Counted from the stretch's first letter, positions 1 through 9,143 are shown. The stretch: DNA of 64,000 nt from Bacteroidota bacterium (GCA_004295015.1 SHNE01000022.1:1-64000); one strand, 5' to 3'. Notes: generated from the letters alone by a model not told the origin. Numbers and translations: made by a program.

Positions 1-319
1 GAAATATTATACGAAATAAATTAGTTTACAGAATGTTTGCCGTAGTTAAAAGACAAGAGCCATATGTAAAAAATCATGTGTATAATGCAGCCTGATTTGG
101 AAGTTAGAAGATCTTAGAATACGAATAATCTTTTAATTATTGTTTTTCAATTATAATATAAACTCAATTTGTATTGAGAGTCTTTGTTAGGTTTGTGTAA
201 AATTTAATTCGTGCATTCGTGGCACATTAATCTCAGTCCAAAAACTCCTTCTATAAATTAGTTAGAGCTTCGTTTGTGGAACAATATATTTAATTCAATT
301 GTTTGATTATGCTCTATCG
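1..319. other. AT-rich intergenic region, no gene seen
   Basis: I find no convincing reading frame or RNA gene in this AT-rich stretch at the window edge. It lies downstream of the minus-strand LVIVD-repeat gene. A short string at about 208-226 (AATTCGTGCATTCGTGGC) resembles intergenic sequence that I remember from other Bacteroidota genomes, but that is from memory and untested. No clear terminator hairpin is visible for the gene ending at 320. Confidence 0.4.
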
Positions 320-1717
320 TTATCGTTGTATTTGCACTTTTTGACTGAACGATTTCGATTCGTTTTGGATTTGTAGTATATAAAATCCCTCAGGTAAAGA
401 ACGGGTGTCAATTTTAATATTATTAACTTCAATGCCCGACCAATCTTGACTTTGAATTATTCTGCCACTTAAGTCAATCAGTTTTGTTTGAACTGATTTA
501 CTTTCTGAACTGAAATTTTTTATTCTTATTTCTGAATTGGCCGGATTTGGATACGTGGTCATGCTTAGTTCACGTGGCCCGTCATTTCTTCCTGTGAGTA
601 ATGACATGTCAAGAACAAAAAGTCCAAGTTGCATATCGCTTGCAAGTAATATTCCACTCGGCAAATCAGTATAAACCGACCAGCAGCCCTGGTAAGGTGT
701 ACCCGGATATGTACCCGGAGGATTTTGTGGGTGTGTATCGAAGAACCCGTTTTTTACCGGAGCAGATGGTGTGCTGATATCATAAGTGTAAACGCCATCC
801 TGATAATAGGCCATGTATAAGATATCATCAAGCACATAAGGGTTATGTGGCGTCGCGCCCGGATTTGAATAAAAGGTGTCAACGACTGTAGGAGCAAGCA
901 TGTCTGTCACGTCTACCACTTTCACAGCCATCCCTGCCGGAACTTCATCGCACATATATAATATGCTATGGTCTTTTGATAAGAAGCTACTGTGATTATA
1001 GCCCTGATCAGGATAGGTAGTCAGTGATCCCAGTTGAATAAATTGATTGCTGGCTTCATCAAAGTGAAAAATGTAGAGGCCATCATAACCACATGATGTA
1101 TAGACCGTATCGTTCACAACATACATGTCATGAACCTGACTGATAAAGGGATAATCCTGATCAAGTCTTCTCAGTAAGACCGGATTCTCCGGATCAAGCA
1201 GTGAGTACACATTCATCGAGGAATAACTTTGTCCCGGTGCGCTGACACTCGCTACATACATGTGTGTGCCATCGATGTAAAGCGTGTGAGCGCTTTCTAT
1301 GATGCTGGTGGTGTCATGAATTAGATGAACGGAATCAGGTAGATAGCTGAGGTCGGCGATTTGAAAGGTGTTATTGCCACCATCTGCTATTGTGTACAGG
1401 TAATTTGCATAAGTTTTATATTCATGCCAGATGCGTGCAGAGCTTTTTCCCGGTACATAGTCTCTAAGGACCGGAACGAGCGGATTACTAACCTCTATAA
1501 TATAGGTTCCGGCGGTGGAACCTATGATGGCATATTCGCGAAGGCTGGCAAGATCAGCCCATCCCCAGCATGCCTGATATCGGATTCCATAAACGGGTTC
1601 AGCTGCGACAGTACTGTCGTCAAACTGACTCATTAAAGTGATATTCTGATGATCGAATTGTGCGAAAGAAAGAAGCTGTGTACAGACAGCAGCTATCGTA
1701 ATGATAATTTTTTTCAT
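320..1717 (-). CDS. Secreted LVIVD-repeat (choice-of-anchor B-like) protein with T9SS sorting domain
   Basis: This 465-aa protein begins with a signal peptide (MKKIIITIAAVCTQLLSFAQ). The middle, about residues 45-375, is a propeller-like series of segments of the type 'TYIIEVSNPLVPVLRDYV', 'TYDISTPSAPVKNGFF' and 'VKVVDVTDMLAPTVVDTF'. These match the LVIVD-repeat / choice-of-anchor B pattern, in which each blade reports a value for a named item. The last 80 residues (from about 'TTYPNPANSEIRIKNF') form a type A T9SS C-terminal sorting domain ending in 'SFSQKVQIQR', so export across the outer membrane by the type IX system is expected. The substrate is unknown. It appears monocistronic, 114 bp from the purine nucleoside phosphorylase gene. 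Confidence 0.85.
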   Translation of the reverse strand: MKKIIITIAAVCTQLLSFAQFDHQNITLMSQFDDSTVAAEPVYGIRYQACWGWADLASLREYAIIGSTAGTYIIEVSNPLVPVLRDYVPGKSSARIWHEYKTYANYLYTIADGGNNTFQIADLSYLPDSVHLIHDTTSIIESAHTLYIDGTHMYVASVSAPGQSYSSMNVYSLLDPENPVLLRRLDQDYPFISQVHDMYVVNDTVYTSCGYDGLYIFHFDEASNQFIQLGSLTTYPDQGYNHSSFLSKDHSILYMCDEVPAGMAVKVVDVTDMLAPTVVDTFYSNPGATPHNPYVLDDILYMAYYQDGVYTYDISTPSAPVKNGFFDTHPQNPPGTYPGTPYQGCWSVYTDLPSGILLASDMQLGLFVLDMSLLTGRNDGPRELSMTTYPNPANSEIRIKNFSSESKSVQTKLIDLSGRIIQSQDWSGIEVNNIKIDTRSLPEGFYILQIQNESKSFSQKVQIQR

Positions 1718-1831
1718 CGTTGCTTAATTTGATTAATTGATTTCTGTTGATTCAAATGCAATTTACAATTTACCGAGACGCCGGAATATATTTTAACGTA
1801 AAATCAATTCCGGAGTCAAATCAGCGCAGCT

Positions 1832-2644
1832 TTAGAGGGATTTGACCAATTCTTTGATGATGCCCGTCATTTTTCCCTCGGCAGCTGTTGCCACTTTTAA
1901 TACTTCCTCATGGCTGACCTTTTGCGCCTCTTCGAATCCTCCAAGATCTGTTACAATAGAAATTGCAAAACATGGAATGTTTGCATGTCTGCCAACAATA
2001 ACTTCAGGCACCGTTGACATGCCAACAATATCGGCGCCGATGGTTCGGATATATCTGTACTCAGCAGGTGTTTCAAAGCATGGACCGGAAACGGCTGCAT
2101 AAACTCCAAGATGGGCACGATGCCCAAGTTTATCTGCAATTGCTTTAGCTTTTGAAATCATAATCGGATCATAAGGCTCACTCATATCCGGAAAGCGCGG
2201 GCCAAGTTCGTCGTAGTTTTTACCTATGAGTGGATTGCTTGGCAACAAATTGATATGGTCGTTAATAATTACAATATCGCCGATTTCATAAGCGGGATTC
2301 ATGCCTCCGCTGGCGTTTGACAACAATAAGGCTTTAACTCCCATGGCAATCATAACGCGGATGGGAAAGGTGACTTCCTGCATTGAATATCCCTCATAGA
2401 AATGAAAACGTCCTTGCAAAGCCATGATATTTTTACCACCCAGTGTTCCGAAAATCAATTTGCCGGTGTGTCCTTTTACTGTTGACACAGGAAAATTCGG
2501 AATTTCTGTATAGTCGAACGAATGAGCTATCTCTACTTCATTTACCAGGCCTCCAAGACCACTTCCAAGAATGATGGCATAGTCAGGTTGAAACTTGATG
2601 TTCTTCTTTAAAAAATCTGCTGTTGTTTTAATTTTTTCTAACAT
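1832..2644 (-). CDS. Purine-nucleoside phosphorylase (trimeric PNP family)
   Basis: At 270 aa this has the usual length of the trimeric PNP / MTAP family, which cleaves purine ribonucleosides with phosphate to the free base and ribose 1-phosphate in the cytoplasm. Visible motifs are the phosphate loop GSGLGG (residues 27-32), GHTGKL (58-63), the strand 'LLLSNASGGMN', 'GPCFETPAEYR' (purine-binding Glu) and 'GMSTVPEVIVGRH'. The residue aligned with human Asn243, a 6-oxopurine specificity determinant, is Asp233 here ('SIVTDLGGF'), so adenosine-type substrates may be accepted. The start overlaps the end of lpxK by 17 bp, indicating co-transcription behind lpxK. The family call is firm; exact substrate preference is not. 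Confidence 0.93.
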   Translation of the reverse strand: MLEKIKTTADFLKKNIKFQPDYAIILGSGLGGLVNEVEIAHSFDYTEIPNFPVSTVKGHTGKLIFGTLGGKNIMALQGRFHFYEGYSMQEVTFPIRVMIAMGVKALLLSNASGGMNPAYEIGDIVIINDHINLLPSNPLIGKNYDELGPRFPDMSEPYDPIMISKAKAIADKLGHRAHLGVYAAVSGPCFETPAEYRYIRTIGADIVGMSTVPEVIVGRHANIPCFAISIVTDLGGFEEAQKVSHEEVLKVATAAEGKMTGIIKELVKSL

Positions 2645-3695
2645 AGTCTAAAATGAGTTTATTAACTTTTTCTTCATCCTGATGAAAGACAACTTCAATC
2701 GGAATGTAAAATATGGGTAAATGATTTACAAGACTGTTTATTTCCGGATTGCGTAGACGCATGGCATCCTTCTCCGTTGTCACAATTATTTTACTGGCAT
2801 TGGCAATGTTATCATAAGTTTCCTGGATTTTACGAATGTCTTTTTCTGAAAATTCATGATGATCAGGAAAAATGAGCGTCTCAAGTTTATCAGTATGCCT
2901 GCGAAGATACTCCATTATTCCTGATGGATTAGCAATTCCTGTTACCATCAATATGGTGAATCTCTTGTCCATATAATATTTTGCACTCATCAGCATTCCG
3001 CCATCTCCACCTATTACTTTGTTGAAATCACCATAGCGGTAATAAGAAAAGAATACCTGCTGGTGAGGATAAGGTTTGATTTCCTCAATTACCCGTTTCC
3101 TTTCAATAGGCACGAGTATAGATGGAGATTTACTAATCACAATAATATCTGCCCTTTTCCTTCCTGCATACCATTCCCTTAGATTCCCTGCCGGGAGCAG
3201 AAAGTCTTGCTTGAAAACATTTTCATATTCTATAAGTAAGATACTTAAACCCGGCTTTAGTTTTCTGTGTTGATAGGCGTCATCCATTAATATGACTTCA
3301 GGAGCGGAAGGAATTCTCAGGATATGTTCTATTGCACTCACCCGGTCCTCTCCAACAGCCACTTGAATATCTTTGTATTTACTATAGTACTGCATAGGTT
3401 CGTCACCTATCATTGCCGTCGTAGCAGGTGAATTTACGAGCATGAATCCACGGGTCATTCTACCATAGCCTCTGCTGAGGGTGCATACTTTTTTGCTATT
3501 CTTTAAAAGCCTTATAAGATATTCGACATGCGGAGTTTTTCCCGTTCCACCTGTGCTCAGGTTGCCAACAGAAATGATGGGAATCCGAAAGGAAGTCGAT
3601 TTCAGAATAGCCCGATCGAACAGAAAATTCCGCACGGCGATAACAAGGCCATAAATAAGGGAAAACGGCCATAATAACAGCCGTAAATTTTGCAT
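2628..3695 (-). CDS. lpxK: Tetraacyldisaccharide 4'-kinase
   Basis: LpxK phosphorylates the 4' position of the tetraacyldisaccharide-1-phosphate intermediate of lipid A synthesis at the inner membrane. The chosen product (355 aa) starts at the ATG at 3695 with 'MQNLRLLLWPFSLIYGLVI', a membrane-anchoring N-terminal helix as is normal for LpxK. A longer frame reaching 3815 would add 40 residues with no family match and would overlap the divergent gene. The P-loop 'VGNLSTGGTGKTP' is followed by 'LSRGYGR', the DDAYQHR motif ('VILMDDAYQHRKL') and 'ADIIVISK', all diagnostic. It overlaps the purine nucleoside phosphorylase gene downstream. Presence of lpxK indicates a lipid A-bearing outer membrane. 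Confidence 0.95.
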   Translation of the reverse strand: MQNLRLLLWPFSLIYGLVIAVRNFLFDRAILKSTSFRIPIISVGNLSTGGTGKTPHVEYLIRLLKNSKKVCTLSRGYGRMTRGFMLVNSPATTAMIGDEPMQYYSKYKDIQVAVGEDRVSAIEHILRIPSAPEVILMDDAYQHRKLKPGLSILLIEYENVFKQDFLLPAGNLREWYAGRKRADIIVISKSPSILVPIERKRVIEEIKPYPHQQVFFSYYRYGDFNKVIGGDGGMLMSAKYYMDKRFTILMVTGIANPSGIMEYLRRHTDKLETLIFPDHHEFSEKDIRKIQETYDNIANASKIIVTTEKDAMRLRNPEINSLVNHLPIFYIPIEVVFHQDEEKVNKLILDYVRKN

Positions 3696-3769
3696 CGTGC
3701 AAATTACGAAAATTCGAGTGATTGCAATTTTTCCGTAGTATTGAGGGAAGATTAAAAGTCCATTTATCG

Positions 3770-4864
3770 ATGAAAATAAAAGAATTAACAGAACACCTCG
3801 AAAATTTTGCCCCACCCGTCCTGCAGGAATCGTATGATAATGCAGGTCTTATCATCGGAGACCCTGAAACGGAGATTAAAGGGGTGATGATTTGTCTTGA
3901 TAGTACCGAAGCGGTTTTGGATGAAGCCATACAAACCGGATGTAACCTGATCCTTGCGCATCACCCGATAATTTTTTCAGGTTTGAAAAAGATAACAGGA
4001 AAGAATTACATCGAAAGAGTGGTCCTTAACGCGATTAAGAACGAAATAGCCATTTACGCTTCCCACACAAACCTTGATAATGTTCGCGCCGGTGTCAATG
4101 CGAAAATTGCAGAAAGGCTGGGGCTGAAGGATCTGGAAATATTAAGCCCCAAGACCGGTATTCTGCGTAAACTGGTCACTTATTGCCCTCTTGATAGGGT
4201 GGAAGAGATTCGTAATGCGCTCTTTAATGCAGGGGGCGGAACGATTAGTGACTATTCAGAATGTAGTTTCAATATCATCGGCACCGGTACTTTCAAAGCC
4301 GGCGCATCTTCCTCTCCATACCTTGGAAAAGTAGGGGAGCGTCACCGGGAAACGGAAGAGAGAATTGAGCTTGTTTATGAGTTTTGGAAGGAGCCGGCTC
4401 TCATAAAAGCCTTGCTGAATACACATCCCTATGAGGAAGTTGCATACGATATATATAATCTGGAAAACGCGTTCCAGTCAGTAGGATCAGGAATAATAGG
4501 AACACTGCCAACTGAAATGCCTGAACGCGAATTCCTCCTTTTCCTCAAATCTGCCTTAAAAACCGACTGTGTACGCCATTCCGGAGAAATTCGGAGAAAT
4601 ATCCGAAAAGTGGCTATTTGTGGTGGATCAGGCAGTTTTCTCTTGAATTCTGCAATAAAAAACAAGGCTGATGCCTTTGTAAGCGCTGATTTTAAGTACC
4701 ACCAGTTTTTTGATGCCGATGGGCACCTACTTATCGCAGATGTAGGCCATTATGAGAGTGAACAATTTACAATGGAGCTCTTAAATGACATTATTTCCAA
4801 AAAAAATCCTACATTTGCCGTCCGTTTAACAAAGGTTATCACAAATTCTGTTCATTATACATGA
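3770..4864 (+). CDS. Nif3-like dinuclear metal centre protein
   Basis: This 364-aa protein belongs to the Nif3/YbgI (DUF34) family. These form hexameric toroids with a two-metal site; the biochemical role is still debated, and the label 'GTP cyclohydrolase 1 type 2 homolog' is not well supported. The metal ligands are visible in 'ILAHHPIIFSGL', 'ASHTNLDN' and the C-terminal 'IADVGHYESE'. The middle (about residues 125-230) is the extra PII/CutA-like domain found in longer family members. The start is set at the ATG 3770 ('MKIKELTEHLENF'), which leaves a 74-bp divergent spacer to lpxK. The zinc-ribbon gene follows 57 bp after the stop (21 bp if the GTG/ATG pair at 4883-4886 is used) and is probably co-transcribed; this pairing is common in Bacteroidota. 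Confidence 0.93.
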   Translation: MKIKELTEHLENFAPPVLQESYDNAGLIIGDPETEIKGVMICLDSTEAVLDEAIQTGCNLILAHHPIIFSGLKKITGKNYIERVVLNAIKNEIAIYASHTNLDNVRAGVNAKIAERLGLKDLEILSPKTGILRKLVTYCPLDRVEEIRNALFNAGGGTISDYSECSFNIIGTGTFKAGASSSPYLGKVGERHRETEERIELVYEFWKEPALIKALLNTHPYEEVAYDIYNLENAFQSVGSGIIGTLPTEMPEREFLLFLKSALKTDCVRHSGEIRRNIRKVAICGGSGSFLLNSAIKNKADAFVSADFKYHQFFDADGHLLIADVGHYESEQFTMELLNDIISKKNPTFAVRLTKVITNSVHYT

Positions 4865-4921
4865 TCCGGAGCCAAGTGAAAGGTGATGGTTCATCCGAAA
4901 CATTATCAGAAACCCGGAAAG

Positions 4922-5980
4922 ATGCCTACTAAAAAAGTCACATCTAAAGCGAAGTCTGTTAAAAAAACAGCGGCTAAGACAACGGAAAAAACAACAGCTA
5001 AAGCTCCGGCTAAAAAAGCGAAAACATCTATGAGTCCGACAACAAAGACAACAAAGACAACAAAAACTTCCGCTGCGAAGGCAGCTGAGAAAAAGAAGGA
5101 AGCAAGTCTTGCCAAGGCAGGCAAGGCAAAACTGAAAATAAAAGAGCCGGTAACATTTAAGCCGCGCAAGATCGAAAAGATCATCGATGTAAAAAGACTT
5201 GAGACCAAGCTGAATGAAATCATGCATCTTGATCATGCCGAGTTTTCGGTTGAGGAAAAATTAAAGGCATTATATATCCTCCAGGAAATTGATTCTGACA
5301 TCGATAAAATTCGTACCATCAGAGGAGAGCTTCCAATGGAAGTTACAGACCTTGAAGATGAAATTGTTGGTCTTACAACCCGTGTTGAAAATATCCAGGA
5401 AGAAATAAATTACTTAAACGATCAGGTGAGTAAAAAGCACCAGACGGTGAAGGATTCCAAGGAACAGATTAAAAAATACGAATCACAGCAGGAGAAAGTA
5501 AAGAATAACAGGGAATTCGATTCTCTTAATAAGGAGATTGAATTCCAGAACCTCGAAATCCAGCTTGCTGAGAAAAGATCGAAGGAATTTTCTGTTGAAC
5601 TGATCACAAAAAATGCAGTTCTGGAAGAGACACAGTCGGTGCTTGATGAGAAGAATGCAGTTCTCAAAATGAAGCAGGCCGAGCTTGAAAGCATTATTGA
5701 GGAAACGAAGAAAGAGGAAGACCAGCTCCAGAAAATATCCGAGAAAGCCCGCACCATCGTTGATGAGCGCTTGCTTACTGCCTATACCCGTGTTAGAAAG
5801 AATGCGCGTAATGGTTTGGGTGTTGTTGCCATTCAAAGGGATGCTTGCGGTGGTTGTTTCAATAAAATCCCACCACAGCGTCAGCTCGATATTCGTCAGC
5901 ATAAGAAAGTCATCGTCTGTGAGCATTGTGGAAGAATCCTTGTAGATCCTACAATTGCTGACGAGGTACCGGCTGAATAA
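4922..5980 (+). CDS. Coiled-coil C4 zinc-ribbon protein with Lys-rich N-terminal tail
   Basis: The C-terminal two thirds match the bacterial coiled-coil/zinc-ribbon family (DUF164/CT398-like). A long heptad-rich helical hairpin (about residues 110-285 from the ATG at 4922) is followed by a C4 ribbon with Cys pairs in 'DACGGCFNKIP' and 'VIVCEHCGRIL'. The first 75 or so residues are unusual: almost entirely Lys, Ala, Thr and Ser, resembling a histone H1 tail. An upstream GTG/ATG pair at 4883-4886 would add 12-13 residues; I prefer 4922 because the Lys-rich tail starts there. The gene lies behind the Nif3-like gene. Related proteins are thought to scaffold nucleic-acid or secretion machinery; no function can be assigned here. 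Confidence 0.88.
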   Translation: MPTKKVTSKAKSVKKTAAKTTEKTTAKAPAKKAKTSMSPTTKTTKTTKTSAAKAAEKKKEASLAKAGKAKLKIKEPVTFKPRKIEKIIDVKRLETKLNEIMHLDHAEFSVEEKLKALYILQEIDSDIDKIRTIRGELPMEVTDLEDEIVGLTTRVENIQEEINYLNDQVSKKHQTVKDSKEQIKKYESQQEKVKNNREFDSLNKEIEFQNLEIQLAEKRSKEFSVELITKNAVLEETQSVLDEKNAVLKMKQAELESIIEETKKEEDQLQKISEKARTIVDERLLTAYTRVRKNARNGLGVVAIQRDACGGCFNKIPPQRQLDIRQHKKVIVCEHCGRILVDPTIADEVPAE

Positions 5981-6030
5981 GGCATTGTCGGGCTTGTTAA
6001 TTAAGAATAAGTCATCTGTATAAATATTTC

Positions 6031-6065
6031 AAAGGGATTTCAAATGTTGAAATCCCTTTTTTATT
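6031..6065 (+). terminator. Strong intrinsic-terminator hairpin overlapping the next start codon
   Basis: A perfect 13-bp inverted repeat (AAAGGGATTTCAA at 6031-6043 and its complement at 6047-6059) has a 3-nt loop and is followed by a T-run. It lies 50 bp after the zinc-ribbon gene, as expected for its terminator. The loop trinucleotide is ATG, which is also the first candidate start codon of the following TPR gene. Confidence 0.75.
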
Positions 6066-7579
6066 TTCGGTGTGTGAGATACCGGCTTTTAATCATTTTA
6101 TGTTTTATCAGTTTTTCCTCTCAAGGGTACTATGATCTGAATCCCAGATTACGTACAGCCTATACCAAAATTATTGGACTCCGCCTGGCGGAAGGGCGAG
6201 ATCTGCTGCAGAAGGAACGGATGAGTAATCCGGGAAATCACCTCACTGTACTGTATGAAAATTATGTCGACTTCCTCATTGCCTTTATCACAGAAGATGC
6301 GGAACTGTTCAAACAGTTTAAATCAAATTCCACAGAGAGAATAAAACTACTCTCCAAAGAGGAAAAGGAAGGCAGTTCGCCATTTCATCTTTACGCACTT
6401 GCCGAAATGACTTTGCAGGAGGCCATGCTTAAAATCAAGTTTCATGAATACCTGGCCGGGGCCACCGAAATCAGGAAGGCTTATAAAATGATTCAGCGTA
6501 ATCAACTAATCTTTCCCTCGTTTATACTCAATAACAAACTGGACGGATTCGTACACACCATGGTGGGTGCAGTTCCCCAGGAATACCGTTGGCTCATAGA
6601 GCTGGTAGGGATGGAAGGCACCGTGTCAGGAGGTACTCAGGAGTTGAAAGATTTATATGCAATGTTGGATGGATCTGAATTCGAATGCTACCGTGAGGAA
6701 GTCCTGTTTTATCTTGGTATCATTCACAATGCATTTGCACAGGATGAGATTGAAGCAGATGAATTGTTGGATCTGATGATGCCATTTACAAAAAGTAATC
6801 CCCTGCTTCGCTATAGCTACACGAATATTGCAATGAAATGGGGGCGCAACGAAGAAGCGCTTCCACTTTTTGAAATCATGCCTTCTGATAAAGGAACTTT
6901 TCCTTTTTATTATTTAAATTATAAACGAGGACTGGCACGCTTGCGTAAATTGGATTTAGGAGCAGAAGAGGATTTTAAATTTTTCCTGAAAAATTTTGCC
7001 GGCATCAATCACCGGAAATCAGTGTCACAAAAACTTGCCTGGATAGAATTACTCAGAGGCAACAAGCTAAAATATGATTATTACATAAAACTATGCTTAA
7101 GTAAGGGGGAGATGAATGTTGACGAAGACAAAGACGCCTATCAGGAAGCTGTTTCAGGAGAGGTTCCGAACATTATCCTGCTCAGGGCCAGGCTCCTTTT
7201 TGATGGAGGCTATTACCGACAATCATGGGCTGAAATTGCCGGTAAACCCGTTGATTCATTTCCACGATTCAAAGATCAACTTGAAGTAACTTATCGCCTC
7301 GGTAGAATTATGGAGAAACTTGGAATTATGGATAAGGCTATTCAATACTACACACAAACGTATAAGAATGGTATCAGCCAGTCATATTATTTTTCTGCAA
7401 ACAGCGCCTTGCTTCTGGGAGCGATCTATGAGGAAAGGGAGAATTTTAATCTTGCATTGGACTACTATAAAAAATGCCTCAGTCTTCGCGGACATGAATA
7501 CCAAAATAGCATCGATCAAAAAGCCCAGGCAGGAATTGATCGAATTAACGAACGCCTGAAACCACCCGGCAAAAAATAA
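6044..7579 (+). CDS. Secreted tetratricopeptide-repeat protein, function unknown
   Basis: The 511-aa product has an N-terminal hydrophobic export signal ('YRLLIILCFISFSSQG') and is otherwise helical with tetratricopeptide-like repeats. These are clearest near the C-terminus: 'RLGRIMEKLGIMDKAIQYY' and 'LLGAIYEERENFNLALDYY' have the W/L-G-A-Y spacing of TPR helices. TPR proteins scaffold protein-protein contacts, here probably in the periplasm. The ATG at 6044 sits in the loop of a terminator-like hairpin. A GTG at 6074 ('VRYRLLIILCF') would give a cleaner signal peptide and leave the hairpin intergenic, so the true start may be 6074. I do not recognise a specific family. Confidence 0.8.
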   Translation: MLKSLFYFRCVRYRLLIILCFISFSSQGYYDLNPRLRTAYTKIIGLRLAEGRDLLQKERMSNPGNHLTVLYENYVDFLIAFITEDAELFKQFKSNSTERIKLLSKEEKEGSSPFHLYALAEMTLQEAMLKIKFHEYLAGATEIRKAYKMIQRNQLIFPSFILNNKLDGFVHTMVGAVPQEYRWLIELVGMEGTVSGGTQELKDLYAMLDGSEFECYREEVLFYLGIIHNAFAQDEIEADELLDLMMPFTKSNPLLRYSYTNIAMKWGRNEEALPLFEIMPSDKGTFPFYYLNYKRGLARLRKLDLGAEEDFKFFLKNFAGINHRKSVSQKLAWIELLRGNKLKYDYYIKLCLSKGEMNVDEDKDAYQEAVSGEVPNIILLRARLLFDGGYYRQSWAEIAGKPVDSFPRFKDQLEVTYRLGRIMEKLGIMDKAIQYYTQTYKNGISQSYYFSANSALLLGAIYEERENFNLALDYYKKCLSLRGHEYQNSIDQKAQAGIDRINERLKPPGKK

Positions 7580-7595
7580 TTCGCTGCAGGAATTA

Positions 7596-9053
7596 TCAGA
7601 ATTTTACGCCGAAAGTCACCATGAAATTATGTGATGTGATGGTGTTTGTTACCCCCGGAACTTCCTCTGATGCCAAACTATATGGCTGGAAGTATTCTTT
7701 GCTTCGGTGATAAACATAACCAAAATCAAGGAAGGTATGATTATCTCTTATGCCAATACCTGCGCTGTAATTTACTTCTGAAAAGTCGTAACCTGAGACT
7801 TTATACGCAGGTGCGATAGGTGAACTGGTAAATGCCGTTCCTCCACGCAAACTCAAATTGGCAAATCGCCATTCAGTTCCAACTCTAAGCATTCCACTTT
7901 CACGGTACTTTTTTCTTATGAGAGAATTGCTTTCATTGAAGCTTGCATCCGGAGAATCAAATCTCGATCCGCTTAAATCGGAGAATTCATAATCAGCACT
8001 CAGCAAACCATGTTTCCCGAAAACGAAAGCAATGCTTCCTGTAGCTTTGAAAGGAGTAGTCAGTTCATAATCGAACTCTCCCAGATTTTCGCTCTGCCTC
8101 GTGGCACCACTGTCGAAACGTGATTTTATCTCACTGCTAAAATTGTCGTTGAGGCTGTACCAGGTCGGCGTATGAACTGATCCGCCAACTCTCACCCATT
8201 CATTGACTCTGTAAATTAATCCGAATTTAAAATTGAAACCAACACCGCGGGTAGTAAGGTTTTGTCTGAATTCAAAAGAAGAAAGAGAGTCAATCAGCTG
8301 ATCCCTGTCGGTTTCTTCGAAGGTGGTTTCTTCAATGTAACGCAGCGATGAGAAGCCCAATGTTCCACCAATATACAACCTGTTGCTGTAGTTTCCTCCC
8401 CAGGTAAAATCCACTTCACCTATAGCGCCTCTGCTTTCTGCATTCCTTCGTTGAAGAACGTTTCCGTTTGGCGCTGCTGCTGTGTAATTGTTCAGTGAGT
8501 CGTCATTTATCAAGTAAGTATCCCATGCAAGATATTCATAGAATGGATCGAGTTCTGTTCCCGGAATTCCCTGAGCGTTTTGAGCAAAATAATCGGTAAT
8601 TGAATTGTTTTCATTGAAGCCTTCGAAAGAACTTCTGCTATGAAAATTGCTTGTCCGGTTATATCCGAAACCAAAGTTCCAGCTCTTCCAGCCGGGTATG
8701 CTTTGGTCGTTGGTAAGCTTCTTCGTGTAGATAAATCCAATGTTTCCAAAGTTGAAATTAAATTTACTCTCTTCTTGCGCAGAGTTTAAAAATTTCGAAT
8801 CGGTATTGCTTACATATATAGATGGAGTTAGACTGAATTCTGATCCGCGGTATATTCCTATCCCCGCCGGGTTTGTAGCCAGCGTGGAGAAATCTCCACC
8901 CAATGCACCAAAGGCGCCGGACAAAGCGGCGGAACGTGCCGTGCCGCCCACTGAAAGTCTGGAATATCGGAATGCATCAATATCAGTTTGTGCTGATGCA
9001 TAGTTAAAGCCTAAGAGAATAGAAAGAGAAAGTAATGCTTGTATCTTTTTCAT
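7596..9053 (-). CDS. OMPP1/FadL/TodX-family outer membrane protein
   Basis: The product (485 aa from the ATG at 9053) has a signal peptide (MKKIQALLSLSILLGFNYASA). It is followed by the hallmark N-terminal hatch region of FadL-type barrels, 'GGTARSAALSGAFGALGGDF' then 'STLATNPAGIGIYRGSEFSL'. The rest alternates short amphipathic strands rich in aromatic and Gly residues and ends in 'HNFMVTFGVKF', with the terminal Phe typical of outer membrane barrels. Family members move hydrophobic molecules across the outer membrane; the substrate here is unknown. A start at 9080 would add nine residues ahead of the signal peptide and is less likely. It lies downstream of a lipoprotein gene but is separated from it by a terminator-like hairpin. 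Confidence 0.88.
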   Translation of the reverse strand: MKKIQALLSLSILLGFNYASAQTDIDAFRYSRLSVGGTARSAALSGAFGALGGDFSTLATNPAGIGIYRGSEFSLTPSIYVSNTDSKFLNSAQEESKFNFNFGNIGFIYTKKLTNDQSIPGWKSWNFGFGYNRTSNFHSRSSFEGFNENNSITDYFAQNAQGIPGTELDPFYEYLAWDTYLINDDSLNNYTAAAPNGNVLQRRNAESRGAIGEVDFTWGGNYSNRLYIGGTLGFSSLRYIEETTFEETDRDQLIDSLSSFEFRQNLTTRGVGFNFKFGLIYRVNEWVRVGGSVHTPTWYSLNDNFSSEIKSRFDSGATRQSENLGEFDYELTTPFKATGSIAFVFGKHGLLSADYEFSDLSGSRFDSPDASFNESNSLIRKKYRESGMLRVGTEWRFANLSLRGGTAFTSSPIAPAYKVSGYDFSEVNYSAGIGIRDNHTFLDFGYVYHRSKEYFQPYSLASEEVPGVTNTITSHNFMVTFGVKF

Positions 9054-9063
9054 AATTATTTTT

Positions 9064-9111
9064 CTGAAAAATGCCCGCATGTTTAAAGAGACTGCTCCAT
9101 CATGCGGGCAT
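9064..9111 (-). terminator. Intrinsic terminator between lipoprotein and porin genes
   Basis: A perfect 11-bp inverted repeat (9101-9111 with 9071-9081, arm ATGCCCGCATG) surrounds a 19-nt loop. Read on the minus strand it is followed by a T-rich run. It lies 33 bp beyond the stop of the Tyr-rich lipoprotein gene, so it should end that transcript before the porin gene. Confidence 0.7.
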
Positions 9112-9143
9112 CGGGGGATTAATTTTGGTTAATACAATAATTT

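Noticed and set aside
4826-5236. Minus-strand frame rich in Cys, Phe and Arg
   Set aside because: It is the shadow of the Lys/Ala/Thr-rich tail of the zinc-ribbon protein, whose coiled coil and zinc ligands show the plus strand is coding.
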